Shown here: in pieces, positions 10,013 to 19,689 of the stretch
How positions within the stretch are numbered: the first letter of the stretch is position 1
Layout of the letters: each line of letters begins with the position of its first letter
From: an uncultured Chromatiaceae bacterium
GTDB taxonomy: Bacteria; Pseudomonadota; Gammaproteobacteria; Enterobacterales; Alteromonadaceae
Assembly: GCA_946482325.1 (NCBI GenBank)
Contig: CAMLRA010000014.1
Span: forward strand, 1 to 52,257
Direction: 5' to 3'
Length of the DNA: 52,257 bases
Notes under the pieces: generated by a model
Told to the model about the DNA's origin: nothing
The model's input: the letters and a program-made list of their open reading frames with translations, nothing else
Databases searched by the model: none
Program-made: the position numbers and the translations under genes

Positions 10013-12772
10013 GTGATTAAAATAGTCAGGTTATTCATGCTGTTAGTAGCAGCGTGTTTTCCTATCTCCGCAATGTCCCAAACCGCCGCGATGTCGCCGG
10101 CGATGATGGCGCAATTCAAAAAGTTACCAAAAGCCGAACAGCAGCGCCTGATGAAGCAATATGGCCTGAAAGCCTCAGATTTAAAAAAGCAATCTACGAA
10201 AGATAAATCGATGGTTGATTCGACGGATGAGGAATATCTGGACGAAGAACCCGAAGAGAAAGAGAAGGTTGTTGAAGAAGCCGGAGAAAAAAAGGCTGAG
10301 CGTTTTGGTCTTAACCTGTTTAAACGTAATCAAAATCTGTCTCTGGAAAATGTTCCTGTACCGGACTCATACATCGTTGGGCCTGGTGATCAGTTGTTAC
10401 TCCAGGTGTTTGGTAAAGAAAGTCTGACCGAGGAATTGACCGTAGAGCGCAACGGCACAGTATCTATCCCGGACATCGGCTCCTATCCAGTCTCGGGACT
10501 GACTTTTGCGGAAACGCGGCAGCTGTTGAGTGAAAAAATAAAATCGCAAATGCTAGGTGTCGAAGTGGCACTCAGCATGGCTGAACTGCGCACGATCACA
10601 GTTTTTGTCGCTGGTGAAGTCAATAATCCTGGAAGTTATGCAGTGCCAGCAATGGCCACTGTCAGTAGTGTCCTGACCCTGAGCAAAGGGATTTCTGATA
10701 TCGGTTCGTTGAGGCAAATTCAAATTAACCGAAACGGCGAGGTTATAGGTCATTTTGACGTCTACGACTTGTTACTACGTGGCGACTCGTCAGGTGACAT
10801 ACCGGTCCAGCAGGGCGACGTCATTTTGGTCAAACCTGTCGCTGGCCTGGTTGAAGTAGTTGGTGAAGTTGTACGTCCGGCTATCTATGAAATCAAATCA
10901 GGAGAAACCGTCGCCCAGTTGCTGGAAATGGCAGGGGGGAGCAAGCCTGGTGCTTTTACTCAAAATGCCATTGTTGAGCGTGTCAATAAACAGAATGTCA
11001 GGGATTTGCTTAATCTGGACCTCACGAGTGCAGAAGGACTGCAGGTGCAGGTGAAACCAGGCGATGTATTGCGGTTGGGCTCAACATCGCCGCGTTTCGA
11101 AAACGAAGTCGTCGTCGCAGGGGCTGTCGTTCGCCCCGGCAAGTATGCCTTCAAACAGGGTATGCGGGTGAATAGCCTTATCCAGTCGTTTTGGTCGGAT
11201 TTACATACGACAGCCGATCTGGACTATGCACTAGTGGTTCGCGAAGTGAATTACGGTGGCGAAATAAAACTGTTCCAATTTGATTTGGCTGAGGCCGTAA
11301 ACAATCCGAGCTCAGCAGACAATTTGTTATTGCAGCCACGCGATCAGATTTTGGTATTTCATCATGAAGATAAGGCATTTGACCGTCAGGTATTAAATGA
11401 GTTTTTCCGGAAGAAAGCGGAGAAAGCAGGTTGGTTTGATGAAGAATCCATTCTGCAGTTCCAGAAAGCACGTGAAGAAAATGGTAGTTCAGAGGTAAAA
11501 CAAAAAGATGGCCTGGCGTTACAGGTAGAGTCTTTGGTTGACCAAGCATTTGATTTGATTTTAGAGAAACAGAAAACAACACAGTTATTTGCAGAATCCA
11601 GACAATGGGCAAACGAAGAAAAATGGTTGATGGCGGAATTTCAGGCCTTTCTCGATAAGTCATTAACGGATCCTGAAATTCTGGCGAAAACAGTGCATTT
11701 ACGCCGTTCGGAGCTATTGTTCGGCGTACTTGAAAGACTAAAAAGCGGAAAAAATGCACTGGGCGGTCAACGGATCGTATCGATTTCCGGTGAAGTAAAA
11801 GTGCCAGGCGAATATCCGTTGGTTGAGAATAGTTCTGTAAAAGGTCTTATTGCCGCCGCTGGTGGTTTAAAAGGTAGCGCTTTTTTGGATAGAGCAGAAC
11901 TGACACGTGCTTTCATTGAACCGGACAGTGGTGATATGCAGGTTAAACATGTCAGCTTTAGTTTGCGGGACGTACTGGCCGGTCGGGAAATCGAAGACTT
12001 GCAGACTCGCGATAAGTTGAACATTTTCGCAATTCCAAACTGGAACATCGAACGTCAGGTCCGTTTAACTGGCATGGTTCGTTTTCCTGGTGTTTACACC
12101 ATTGTGCCCGGCGAAAAACTGTCAAATGTGTTGAGCCGAGCGGGTGGGTTGAAACCGGACGCCTTTGCTGAAGGCGCCGTGTTTACGCGGTTGCAGACGC
12201 GCCAGCGTGAATCTGAACAAATCCAGAAGTTGAGTCAACAATTGCGTGCTGATATAGCTGCACGCAGTCTGACTCCTGACGGTGCAGGTATTGCACCACA
12301 GGAAGCCATGGCGATGATCGCTGAAATCGAGAAAGTGAAACCAGTTGGCCGCCTCGTCGTGGATATCAACGCTATTCAAAAGGCGGATGCGGGTGCGGAC
12401 ATTGTGGCAGAAGATGGTGATGAGTTGTTTGTACCACCAATGAATACTGCAATCAGCGTGGTGGGCGAGGTACAACACGCATCTAGTCACAGATACAGAA
12501 AAGAGCTGCTGATTGAAGATTATCTTGCTCTTGCGGGTGGAGTGAGGAAACGGGCGGATGCCGACCGGGTTTATATTATTCGTGCCGACGGTTCTGTTTA
12601 TGTGCCACAGAGCTCGCAGTGGTTTGCAGTCTCTGAGCAAGGGTTAAAACCAGGCGATACGGTAGTAGTACCGCTAGACACTGAATTTAAAGACAGTATG
12701 ACCTTGTGGACGCAAGTTACGCAGATTTTCTATCAAAGCGCTGTTGCATTGGCAGCGATTAACTCGTTCTAA
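10013..12772 (+). CDS. Large Wza-type polysaccharide export protein with six SLBB domains
   Basis: A 919-residue outer-membrane polysaccharide export protein. GTG 10013 is preceded by GGAG and gives a signal peptide (MLLVAACFPISAMS, cleavage before Gln). There is no lipobox cysteine, unlike Wza. An acidic/Lys-rich linker (about 50-95) precedes the Poly_export domain (YIVGPGDQLLLQVFG, about 118-190). Six SLBB-like repeats follow, recognised by the GEVxxPGxY pattern: VAGEVNNPGSY, VVGEVVRPAIY, VAGAVVRPGKY, ISGEVKVPGEY, LTGMVRFPGVY and VVGEVQHASSH. A long helical insertion (about 455-580) separates repeats 3 and 4. It probably forms or lines the export channel together with the Wzz-type protein encoded next. 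No Wzb or Wzc kinase gene is in the window. Confidence 0.9.
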   Translation: MIKIVRLFMLLVAACFPISAMSQTAAMSPAMMAQFKKLPKAEQQRLMKQYGLKASDLKKQSTKDKSMVDSTDEEYLDEEPEEKEKVVEEAGEKKAERFGLNLFKRNQNLSLENVPVPDSYIVGPGDQLLLQVFGKESLTEELTVERNGTVSIPDIGSYPVSGLTFAETRQLLSEKIKSQMLGVEVALSMAELRTITVFVAGEVNNPGSYAVPAMATVSSVLTLSKGISDIGSLRQIQINRNGEVIGHFDVYDLLLRGDSSGDIPVQQGDVILVKPVAGLVEVVGEVVRPAIYEIKSGETVAQLLEMAGGSKPGAFTQNAIVERVNKQNVRDLLNLDLTSAEGLQVQVKPGDVLRLGSTSPRFENEVVVAGAVVRPGKYAFKQGMRVNSLIQSFWSDLHTTADLDYALVVREVNYGGEIKLFQFDLAEAVNNPSSADNLLLQPRDQILVFHHEDKAFDRQVLNEFFRKKAEKAGWFDEESILQFQKAREENGSSEVKQKDGLALQVESLVDQAFDLILEKQKTTQLFAESRQWANEEKWLMAEFQAFLDKSLTDPEILAKTVHLRRSELLFGVLERLKSGKNALGGQRIVSISGEVKVPGEYPLVENSSVKGLIAAAGGLKGSAFLDRAELTRAFIEPDSGDMQVKHVSFSLRDVLAGREIEDLQTRDKLNIFAIPNWNIERQVRLTGMVRFPGVYTIVPGEKLSNVLSRAGGLKPDAFAEGAVFTRLQTRQRESEQIQKLSQQLRADIAARSLTPDGAGIAPQEAMAMIAEIEKVKPVGRLVVDINAIQKADAGADIVAEDGDELFVPPMNTAISVVGEVQHASSHRYRKELLIEDYLALAGGVRKRADADRVYIIRADGSVYVPQSSQWFAVSEQGLKPGDTVVVPLDTEFKDSMTLWTQVTQIFYQSAVALAAINSF

Positions 12773-12783
12773 GGAGCTGAATA

Positions 12784-13743
12784 ATGATGTCTGATTCAGC
12801 GAATGTGCAGCATGTGGCTGCCGAGAGAAAACTAACCTTTTTGTATGTAGCTGAACAAATGTGGCTACGTAAATGGTTGGTGCTCACCATTTGGCTCGGT
12901 TCTGCTGTCGGCTCAGTGTTTTATGCCTTGTCTCTGTCGAATGTATACAAGTCGGAGGCTGTGATGGTTGCAGCAATCGACTCTAGTAGTATGGGCCTCA
13001 ATGGCCAAATCGGCAGTCTAGCCGCCATGGCAGGAATTAGTATTGGTAAGGACAAGCAGGGTGATAAGTCTGAACTGGCTGTGCAGCTTCTAAAATCTCG
13101 TGATTTTGTGACTAGTTTCCTGGTCCGACACAAACTAGCTGTTGATCTAATGGCAATTGAAAGTTGGGATCCGCTGACAGATAAGGTCGAGTACGATCCA
13201 GAGGTTTATGATATCAAAAACAAAATATGGACGCGCAAAGTAGAGCCACCGTTTACATCTGAACCGAGCCCACAGACCTTGTACAAACAGTTTGATGAAA
13301 TGTTTACAGCAGACAAAGACAAGCTGACCGGTATTATCAAAGTGTCTTTACAGCATCCTTCACCAAAAATTGCCCAGCAATGGTTAACTCAAATTATCGT
13401 AGATGTTAATGAAGAAATCAGGCGCCGAGATATTGAGGAAGCAAACCGTAGTTTGCAGTATTTGCAGAAAAAGGTCGATGAAACCAATATCGCGGAATTA
13501 AAAACTTTGTTTTACACCCTGATTGAGGATCAAACCAAGACTTTGTTGTTGGCGAATGTCAAACAAGAATATGCATTGCGGATGATTGATCCTCCTTATG
13601 TTCCTGAAGAAAAGGCCGCGCCGCGCCGTGCTGTGATCGTGGTTTTTCTGACATTTGCCGGCGTCCTGTTGAGTGTCTTGCTGACATTGTTTGCGCCCGG
13701 TATCACGGCATTTTTCCGGATATTTCGTTCCGCAAGGCAATAA
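12784..13743 (+). CDS. wzz: Wzz-family chain length determinant / polysaccharide co-polymerase
   Basis: An inner-membrane polysaccharide co-polymerase expected to set chain length together with the Wzy polymerase. The 319-residue protein has an N-terminal membrane segment (WLVLTIWLGSAVGSVFYAL, about 35-53) and a periplasmic, coiled-coil-rich middle (about 200-265). The C-terminal segment AVIVVFLTFAGVLLSVLLT is preceded by the Pro-rich motif DPPYVPEEKAAPRR. There is no C-terminal kinase domain, so it is Wzz-like rather than Wzc-like. The SD AAGGAG lies before the doubled ATG (12784/12787), and the start could be either. It follows the export protein by 11 bases. Confidence 0.9.
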   Translation: MMSDSANVQHVAAERKLTFLYVAEQMWLRKWLVLTIWLGSAVGSVFYALSLSNVYKSEAVMVAAIDSSSMGLNGQIGSLAAMAGISIGKDKQGDKSELAVQLLKSRDFVTSFLVRHKLAVDLMAIESWDPLTDKVEYDPEVYDIKNKIWTRKVEPPFTSEPSPQTLYKQFDEMFTADKDKLTGIIKVSLQHPSPKIAQQWLTQIIVDVNEEIRRRDIEEANRSLQYLQKKVDETNIAELKTLFYTLIEDQTKTLLLANVKQEYALRMIDPPYVPEEKAAPRRAVIVVFLTFAGVLLSVLLTLFAPGITAFFRIFRSARQ

Positions 13744-13821
13744 TCAGCACGTGTATAAACTGAAGTATTTTTAGCTTTTGGCTTCTTTGGCAGCTAATTG
13801 CAGAGTTGTGAGGTTTGAAAA

Positions 13822-14892
13822 GTGAGAACAATTTTGGTCACAGGTGGTGCAGGTTTTATCGGTTCTGCTGTGTGTCGCCACATCATAGATGAGACCTGTG
13901 ACAAGGTCATCAATCTGGACAAACTAACATACGCCGGAAATTTAGCTTCGCTGGCAAAGATCTCTGATTCTGAACGGTACAGGTTTGAGCAAGCGGATAT
14001 TTGTGACAGAAAAGCCTTGGATCGAATTTTTGCTCAATATCAGCCAGACGCAGTTATGCATTTGGCGGCAGAGAGCCACGTTGATAGGTCTATCGACGGT
14101 CCTGGCGATTTTATTCAAACAAATCTGGTAGGAACTTTTACCCTGCTTGAGGCTACGCGAGCTTACTGGAAACAGTTACCTGCCGCTGCAGCTTCTGCTT
14201 TCCGTTTCCATCATATTTCGACCGATGAAGTGTTCGGTGATTTGCATGGTACCGACGATTTATTCACCGAAACAACTCCCTACGCACCAAGTAGCCCCTA
14301 TTCTGCCAGCAAAGCGGGTTCCGACCATTTAGTGAGAGCCTGGCAACGCACTTATGGTTTACCGACCTTAGTAACTAATTGCTCGAACAATTACGGTCCA
14401 TTCCATTTTCCGGAAAAATTGATCCCAGTGATGATTTTAAATGCTTTGGCTGGGAGACCTTTGCCGGTATATGGCAAGGGTAATCAAATTCGAGATTGGT
14501 TGTACGTCGAAGATCATGCCCGGGCGCTGTATCAAGTTGTCACTACGGGGCTTGTCGGAGAAACTTATAATATTGGCGGTCATAATGAACGCCAGAATAT
14601 TGAGGTAGTGCAGACGATTTGTCAGCTGTTAGAAGAGCTGGCTCCACAGAGAAAAGTCAATGGTTTGAAACAGTATGCTGACTTGATTACTTTCGTCACA
14701 GACCGACCGGGACATGACTTACGTTATGCTATCGATGCCGGAAAAATTGAACGGGAATTGGGCTGGCGTCCAACCGAGACTTTTGAGTCGGGTCTGCGCA
14801 AGACTGTGCAATGGTATTTAGACAATGAGTCATGGTGGACTGCGGTACTGAACGGCAGTTATCGATTAGAACGATTAGGGAATACTCACTAA
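13822..14892 (+). CDS. rfbB: dTDP-glucose 4,6-dehydratase
   Basis: RmlB catalyses the second step of dTDP-L-rhamnose synthesis, dTDP-glucose to dTDP-4-keto-6-deoxyglucose; the product is also the branch point for dTDP-amino sugars. Motifs are [50 protein letters not shown] with the catalytic DE pair, and [15 protein letters not shown] (YxxxK). The GTG start at 13822 has GAGG upstream and gives the standard N terminus at 356 residues. It heads the complete block rfbBADC. Confidence 0.96.
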   Translation: MRTILVTGGAGFIGSAVCRHIIDETCDKVINLDKLTYAGNLASLAKISDSERYRFEQADICDRKALDRIFAQYQPDAVMHLAAESHVDRSIDGPGDFIQTNLVGTFTLLEATRAYWKQLPAAAASAFRFHHISTDEVFGDLHGTDDLFTETTPYAPSSPYSASKAGSDHLVRAWQRTYGLPTLVTNCSNNYGPFHFPEKLIPVMILNALAGRPLPVYGKGNQIRDWLYVEDHARALYQVVTTGLVGETYNIGGHNERQNIEVVQTICQLLEELAPQRKVNGLKQYADLITFVTDRPGHDLRYAIDAGKIERELGWRPTETFESGLRKTVQWYLDNESWWTAVLNGSYRLERLGNTH

Positions 14893-14893
14893 G

Positions 14894-15778
14894 ATGACTG
14901 CGTATAAGGGAATTGTATTGGCAGGTGGGTCTGGTACCCGTTTGTACCCACTAACACGGGGTGTATCAAAACAGCTGTTACCTGTGTATGACAAGCCTCT
15001 GATTTACTACCCGCTATCTACATTAATGCTGGCGGGCATCCGCGATATTCTGGTGATTACAACGCCCGAAGATGCCAGCTCGTTTCAACGGCTTTTGGGT
15101 GATGGTAGTAGTTTTGGCGTCAAGCTCACTTATGCGCAGCAGCCACAGCCAGAAGGTTTAGCTCAGGCATTTCTCATCGGTGAAGCATTCATTGGCCAAA
15201 GCCCGGTATGTCTGGTGCTGGGTGATAATATTTTTTATGGCCATAATTTTTCTGCAACTTTGAAGGCTGCGGCGCAACGCACAGAAGGGGCAACTGTATT
15301 TGGTTATCAGGTCAAAGATCCACAACGTTTTGGTGTAGTTGAATTTGATGCACAAATGCGAGCGGTGTCTATTGAGGAAAAGCCTGTTGCACCGAAATCA
15401 AATTATGCAGTGACAGGTTTGTATTTTTATGACAACCAGATTGTGAGTATTGCGAAGGGGATCAAACCTTCTGCCCGCGGTGAACTGGAAATTACTGACA
15501 TCAATCAGCAGTACCTATCACAAGGACAATTAAATGTGCAGCTATTAGGACGTGGTTTTGCATGGCTAGATAGCGGCACTCATGAGAGCTTGCATGAAGC
15601 CTCGTCTTTTGTGCAAACCATCGAGCATGTTCAGGGGCTTAAGGTCGCTTGTCTGGAAGAAATTGCCTGGCGGAATGGCTGGATTAGTGCTGACGAGTTA
15701 CGCAAAATTGCAGCGCCGATGGCAAAAAATCAGTATGGGCAATATCTTATGCGACTAGCCGGAGGGCTTCAGCCATGA
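14894..15778 (+). CDS. rfbA: Glucose-1-phosphate thymidylyltransferase
   Basis: RmlA makes dTDP-glucose from glucose-1-phosphate and dTTP, the first step of the dTDP-rhamnose pathway, and is usually feedback-inhibited by dTDP-rhamnose. The nucleotide-binding motif [20 protein letters not shown] and the substrate motifs [17 protein letters not shown] and [13 protein letters not shown] are present. So are [20 protein letters not shown] and [11 protein letters not shown]. The 294-residue length is normal. It starts one base after the rfbB stop and overlaps rfbD by 4 bases (ATGA). Confidence 0.97.
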   Translation: MTAYKGIVLAGGSGTRLYPLTRGVSKQLLPVYDKPLIYYPLSTLMLAGIRDILVITTPEDASSFQRLLGDGSSFGVKLTYAQQPQPEGLAQAFLIGEAFIGQSPVCLVLGDNIFYGHNFSATLKAAAQRTEGATVFGYQVKDPQRFGVVEFDAQMRAVSIEEKPVAPKSNYAVTGLYFYDNQIVSIAKGIKPSARGELEITDINQQYLSQGQLNVQLLGRGFAWLDSGTHESLHEASSFVQTIEHVQGLKVACLEEIAWRNGWISADELRKIAAPMAKNQYGQYLMRLAGGLQP

Positions 15779-16653
15779 AACCTCGTGTGTTGCTGACCGG
15801 CGCGCAAGGGCAGGTTGGTCGTTTAGTTGCTATGTTGTTAAACGGCAGCACCGAATTAATGGCATTAGGCCGGCACGAGTTAGATTTGACTGATGCGGCA
15901 GCCATTCGTGCAACTGTTGCTGAATTCGCGCCGCATTTTATTATCAATGCTGCAGCATATACGGCGGTTGATTTAGCCGAAACTGAAGAGGCGAAAGCAG
16001 ACCAAATCAATCATATGGCGGTTGCGGTTTTGGCTGAAGCAGCCGCCGCTGTGAATGCTGTTTTGCTGCACATCTCCACTGATTATGTTTTTGACGGAAA
16101 TGGCGATAAGCCATTCGTTGAAACGGATCTGCCTGCACCTGTCAGTAGCTACGGTCGCAGTAAATGGGCGGGCGAACAAGCAGCAATAGCAGCCTGGCAG
16201 AAAGTTATCGTTCTGAGAACTGCTTGGGTATTCGCCGAGCAAGGTCAAAATTTTGTGCGCACTATTTTACGTTTTGCCCGTGAGAAGTCTGAACTGAATG
16301 TCGTCAATGACCAAATTGGCGGCCCCACACATGCCGGCGATATCGCTTCTGCACTAGTGAAGATGATGTGGCACATCCATCGACACCCATTCAGCCATTG
16401 GGGTATTTATCATTTTAGCGGTATGCCTTATGTTAGCTGGTTTGAGTTTACCGACGCCATTCTACTGGCAGCCCGTCAGCAAGGTTACACAGGGCCATTG
16501 GCCAAGTTAATGCCTGTGAACTCCGATGCGTTTGTCAGACCTGCAAAACGCCCGGCAAACTCCCGGTTAGATTGTCAAAAAATACGGGAAACTTTTGGAA
16601 TTGAGCCATCAGATTGGCGCAGTAAGCTTGAAAACATCAACGAGTATCTTTGA
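15775..16653 (+). CDS. rfbD: dTDP-4-dehydrorhamnose reductase
   Basis: RmlD performs the final reduction to dTDP-L-rhamnose using NAD(P)H. The glycine motif [10 protein letters not shown], the central STDYVFDG and the catalytic YGRSKWAGE (YxxxK) are visible. Further motifs are [17 protein letters not shown] and RPANSRLDC, the latter a typical C-terminal RmlD motif. The 292-residue length is normal. It overlaps rfbA by 4 bases and ends three bases before rfbC. Confidence 0.96.
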   Translation: MKPRVLLTGAQGQVGRLVAMLLNGSTELMALGRHELDLTDAAAIRATVAEFAPHFIINAAAYTAVDLAETEEAKADQINHMAVAVLAEAAAAVNAVLLHISTDYVFDGNGDKPFVETDLPAPVSSYGRSKWAGEQAAIAAWQKVIVLRTAWVFAEQGQNFVRTILRFAREKSELNVVNDQIGGPTHAGDIASALVKMMWHIHRHPFSHWGIYHFSGMPYVSWFEFTDAILLAARQQGYTGPLAKLMPVNSDAFVRPAKRPANSRLDCQKIRETFGIEPSDWRSKLENINEYL

Positions 16654-16656
16654 GCA

Positions 16657-17211
16657 ATGAATATTACCAGAACAAAAATTGCTGACGTTTTAATTATAGA
16701 GCCACAAGTTTTCGGCGACTCCCGTGGTTTTTTTATGGAAAGTTGGAATCAACAAAAATTTGACGAGGCAGTGGGCTCTGAAACCCGTTTTGTCCAGGAC
16801 AATCATTCTCGTTCCGCCCACGGCGTGTTACGAGGGTTGCACTATCAGCTGGAACAAACGCAGGGTAAACTTGTCCGTGTTACACATGGACGCGTGTTTG
16901 ACGTTGCAGTGGACATGCGCCGCAGTTCCGCGACTTTTGGCCAACATGTTGCGGTTGAACTGAGTGGTGAAAATAATCGTCAGTTTTGGCTGCCTGCGGG
17001 GTTTGCACATGGTTTTTTGGTTTTGAGCGAGTCGGCAGATTTCTTATATAAAACAACAGATTATTATCACCCACAATCAGAGCGTAGTTTACGGTGGAAT
17101 GACCCTGCATTAGACATTGCCTGGCCGCTACACGAGTTAAGAACTGAGCCGCTGCTTACTGTAAAAGATCAACAAGGCGAGTTGTTGGCGCGAGCCGATA
17201 CCTTTGCATGA
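16657..17211 (+). CDS. rfbC: dTDP-4-dehydrorhamnose 3,5-epimerase
   Basis: RmlC double-epimerises dTDP-4-keto-6-deoxyglucose at C3 and C5. The 184-residue cupin has the family motifs EPQVFGDSRGFFMESW, FVQDNHSRSAHGVLRGLHYQ with the catalytic His, GRVFDVAVDMR, and WLPAGFAHGFLVLSE. It completes rfbBADC, so L-rhamnose is almost certainly a component of the polysaccharide. It overlaps the flippase gene by 4 bases. Confidence 0.97.
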   Translation: MNITRTKIADVLIIEPQVFGDSRGFFMESWNQQKFDEAVGSETRFVQDNHSRSAHGVLRGLHYQLEQTQGKLVRVTHGRVFDVAVDMRRSSATFGQHVAVELSGENNRQFWLPAGFAHGFLVLSESADFLYKTTDYYHPQSERSLRWNDPALDIAWPLHELRTEPLLTVKDQQGELLARADTFA

Positions 17212-18473
17212 TTAAGCTATCTCATATCAGCTGGAATCTGGCTGGTTTGCTGTTGCCTCTGCTTATTGCGGCGACCACTGTGCCAGCTTTGTTGTCTTCG
17301 CTTGGGCAGGAAAGATTTGGCCTGCTGGCGTTGGTATGGGGTATTGTAGGTTACGCTGGTTCGTTAGATCTCGGCTTAGGCCGGGCCTTAACACAGTATG
17401 TGGCAACTTTGCCTGCAGAGCAGTGGCGGTTGCAAGTTCGCTCGGTATTGAAGACCACGTCTGCCCTGACATTTTTCAGTGGTTTAATCTTTGGTTTGCT
17501 GCTTTATGTCGCAGCCTCCGGTGGCGTTCAAGATTGGTTCAACACCTCAACAGTCGGTGAAGCCGAGCTTAATATCGTTGTCCTACTCGTCGCTGTGGTG
17601 CTGCCGGTGCAGGCAATGAGTGCAACCTATCGTGGGCTTTGTGAAGCATCTCAGCGATTTCAGGGCATTAATATCATCCGGATCATGTTGGGCGTAGTTA
17701 CTTTTGCCGGGCCCGGTATTGCACTTTTGTTTAGCGAGCAATTGGTTCTGCCAGTCTTATTTTTGGTGATAGCGCGGGTGTTGGCGTTAATTGTGTTCCG
17801 AATACTGGCATTACGCTGTTTAGTGGATGCTGAGCAAACCGCGTATTTTGACCAGACTATAGCCCGTCGTCTATTTAGCTTTGGGGGGTGGGTAACCGTC
17901 AGCGGGGTCCTAAGCCCGGTTATGTTACAGGCAGACCGTTTTACCATTGGTGCTTTGTTGTCTGCCGCAGCCGTTAGTGCCTATGTCATTCCCTATGAGG
18001 TGGTTGTGCAGAGTCTAGTGCTGGTTGGCGCTGTTTCTGCGACTGTGTTTCCAGCATTTAGCCGGATGATTGCATCGCAGCCGGAACTGCTGCAGGATTA
18101 TTTTAAGTTATGGTATCGCCGGGTTGCTGGTCTAATGCTTCTAGTCTCCATTACGCTCGCATTCATCCTGCCACTCCTATTACCGCTGTGGTTGGGCGAT
18201 AAAGCGACCCCAGATATGGCGTTGATTGGTCAAATCTTATGTGTCGGCGTTTTTGCAAATGCACTGGCTGCCATGTACTACGCGCTGATTCAGGCGCATG
18301 GTCGCGCTGATGTGACTGCGAAGTTTCATTTAATTGAATTGCCGGCATTTCTGATTTTGTTATTTGTTATGATTCATTTGTTTGGTGCTGCCGGAGCGGC
18401 CGTGGCCTGGAGTACCAGAATGTGGTTGGATTTATTGTTACTGCGCAGTTATGCGGGGAAACATTATGTTTGA
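17208..18473 (+). CDS. wzx: Wzx-type O-antigen/polysaccharide flippase
   Basis: A 421-residue polytopic membrane protein of the MATE/MOP flippase superfamily that would move lipid-linked repeat units across the inner membrane. About 12 hydrophobic segments can be followed. The N-terminal part carries the family-like ALLSSLGQERFGLLALVWG and LDLGLGRALTQYVA, and the inner repeat shows SFGGWVTVSGVLSPVMLQAD followed by FTIGALL. It sits between rfbC (4-base overlap) and the candidate polymerase (8-base overlap), as expected for a Wzx/Wzy locus. Confidence 0.9.
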   Translation: MIKLSHISWNLAGLLLPLLIAATTVPALLSSLGQERFGLLALVWGIVGYAGSLDLGLGRALTQYVATLPAEQWRLQVRSVLKTTSALTFFSGLIFGLLLYVAASGGVQDWFNTSTVGEAELNIVVLLVAVVLPVQAMSATYRGLCEASQRFQGINIIRIMLGVVTFAGPGIALLFSEQLVLPVLFLVIARVLALIVFRILALRCLVDAEQTAYFDQTIARRLFSFGGWVTVSGVLSPVMLQADRFTIGALLSAAAVSAYVIPYEVVVQSLVLVGAVSATVFPAFSRMIASQPELLQDYFKLWYRRVAGLMLLVSITLAFILPLLLPLWLGDKATPDMALIGQILCVGVFANALAAMYYALIQAHGRADVTAKFHLIELPAFLILLFVMIHLFGAAGAAVAWSTRMWLDLLLLRSYAGKHYV

Positions 18474-19689
18474 AGCTTTGCTCTTGGTGACTTTCATTGG
18501 CTTTGTGTTGGCCAATCACCGCCGGCTTGGCACAGGGAATCCTTACCAGATTTTTTTCTTTGTCTGGCTGACGGTATATACGGGCTACTACCTTACCCGC
18601 GATTTGTTTATCCGCATTGACGATACATTTGTTTTCGTCACTTTAGTATCCCAGTACTTTGCTTTGTTTTTGCTGATTATTTCTTATTTAAAATCTGCAG
18701 GATTCACGCAAAAACAAAGAGCGCCAGATTTGGCGTCTATTCAATTGAATAAATGGTTTTATTACCCATTGTTCTTGCTGGTAGTTGTTGGCGCTTATCC
18801 GACATATCTCAAGGCAATTGAACTAGCGAATGGTCAAAGTATTTTTACGATTATTGGCTTTATGACATTGCGAAATACCATCACTTATGAAAACCGGGAT
18901 TTTGGTATTTTTGGTTATTTGACGCCTTTGGCGATAATCGTGGCTATGGTGTCTGCGGTTGGATATCGTAACAGACAAATCTTGTTGCCTTATTTCCTTG
19001 TGAGCCTCGCAACAGCATTGTTTTATTGCTATATGGCCACTGGGCGAACTTTCATTCTGATGCTTTTTTGCTTTGTATTTATGCCATTTTTCATCGCGAA
19101 AATTTTCAGTAGAACTGCACTCGCAATGACCGGAGTTATATTCATTTCATTGTTTTTATTTATCGCGGGAATGACCGGCAAAGGAATTTCTTTTGATAAT
19201 ACGACTGCACAAAATATCCGTACTTTCCAAGAAAATATTGTGGGGTACACCACTGCACCTTTTGTAGCGATGTCTCAGTTATTTTCGACATTTGACCGAC
19301 CTGAATATGGGCAAAACAGCCTGCGATTTTTCTTTGCGGTGATGCAAAAGCTAGGAATGGCTGATGTCCAGTCAGTTCAGTTGGTGAAGGACTATGTGAT
19401 GACCCCTTTTCCGACTAATGTTTATACCGTTTACGAAGTCTATTACCGCGATTTTCTTTATTACGGCTACTTTATCCCGCCTTTGTTTCTGTTGCTGCAT
19501 TTCTGGTTATATCGCTATGCGGTTGTCCGAGGTGGACGATGGATTTTGTTTTATGCAGCTTCGACATATCCATTGGTTATGGTGTTTTTTCAGGACCAGT
19601 ATTTTTCGCTGACGTCGCAATGGATCCAGATGATATTCTGGTTAACTTTATTGTGTACCCGTAGCAGAATTGGCAGGAGCCAGATGTGA
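18466..19689 (+). CDS. wzy: Wzy-like O-antigen/oligosaccharide repeat unit polymerase
   Basis: A 407-residue protein made almost entirely of membrane segments (about ten to twelve), with a larger extracytoplasmic loop around residues 245-330. This is the layout of Wzy polymerases, which join lipid-linked repeat units in the periplasm. Sequence is weakly conserved in the family, so the call rests on topology and on position between wzx and the glycosyltransferases. The ATG at 18466 has GGGGAA upstream and overlaps wzx by 8 bases; the frame continues upstream inside wzx but without a better start. AT-rich codon use relative to neighbours is usual for wzy. Confidence 0.8.
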   Translation: MFEALLLVTFIGFVLANHRRLGTGNPYQIFFFVWLTVYTGYYLTRDLFIRIDDTFVFVTLVSQYFALFLLIISYLKSAGFTQKQRAPDLASIQLNKWFYYPLFLLVVVGAYPTYLKAIELANGQSIFTIIGFMTLRNTITYENRDFGIFGYLTPLAIIVAMVSAVGYRNRQILLPYFLVSLATALFYCYMATGRTFILMLFCFVFMPFFIAKIFSRTALAMTGVIFISLFLFIAGMTGKGISFDNTTAQNIRTFQENIVGYTTAPFVAMSQLFSTFDRPEYGQNSLRFFFAVMQKLGMADVQSVQLVKDYVMTPFPTNVYTVYEVYYRDFLYYGYFIPPLFLLLHFWLYRYAVVRGGRWILFYAASTYPLVMVFFQDQYFSLTSQWIQMIFWLTLLCTRSRIGRSQM

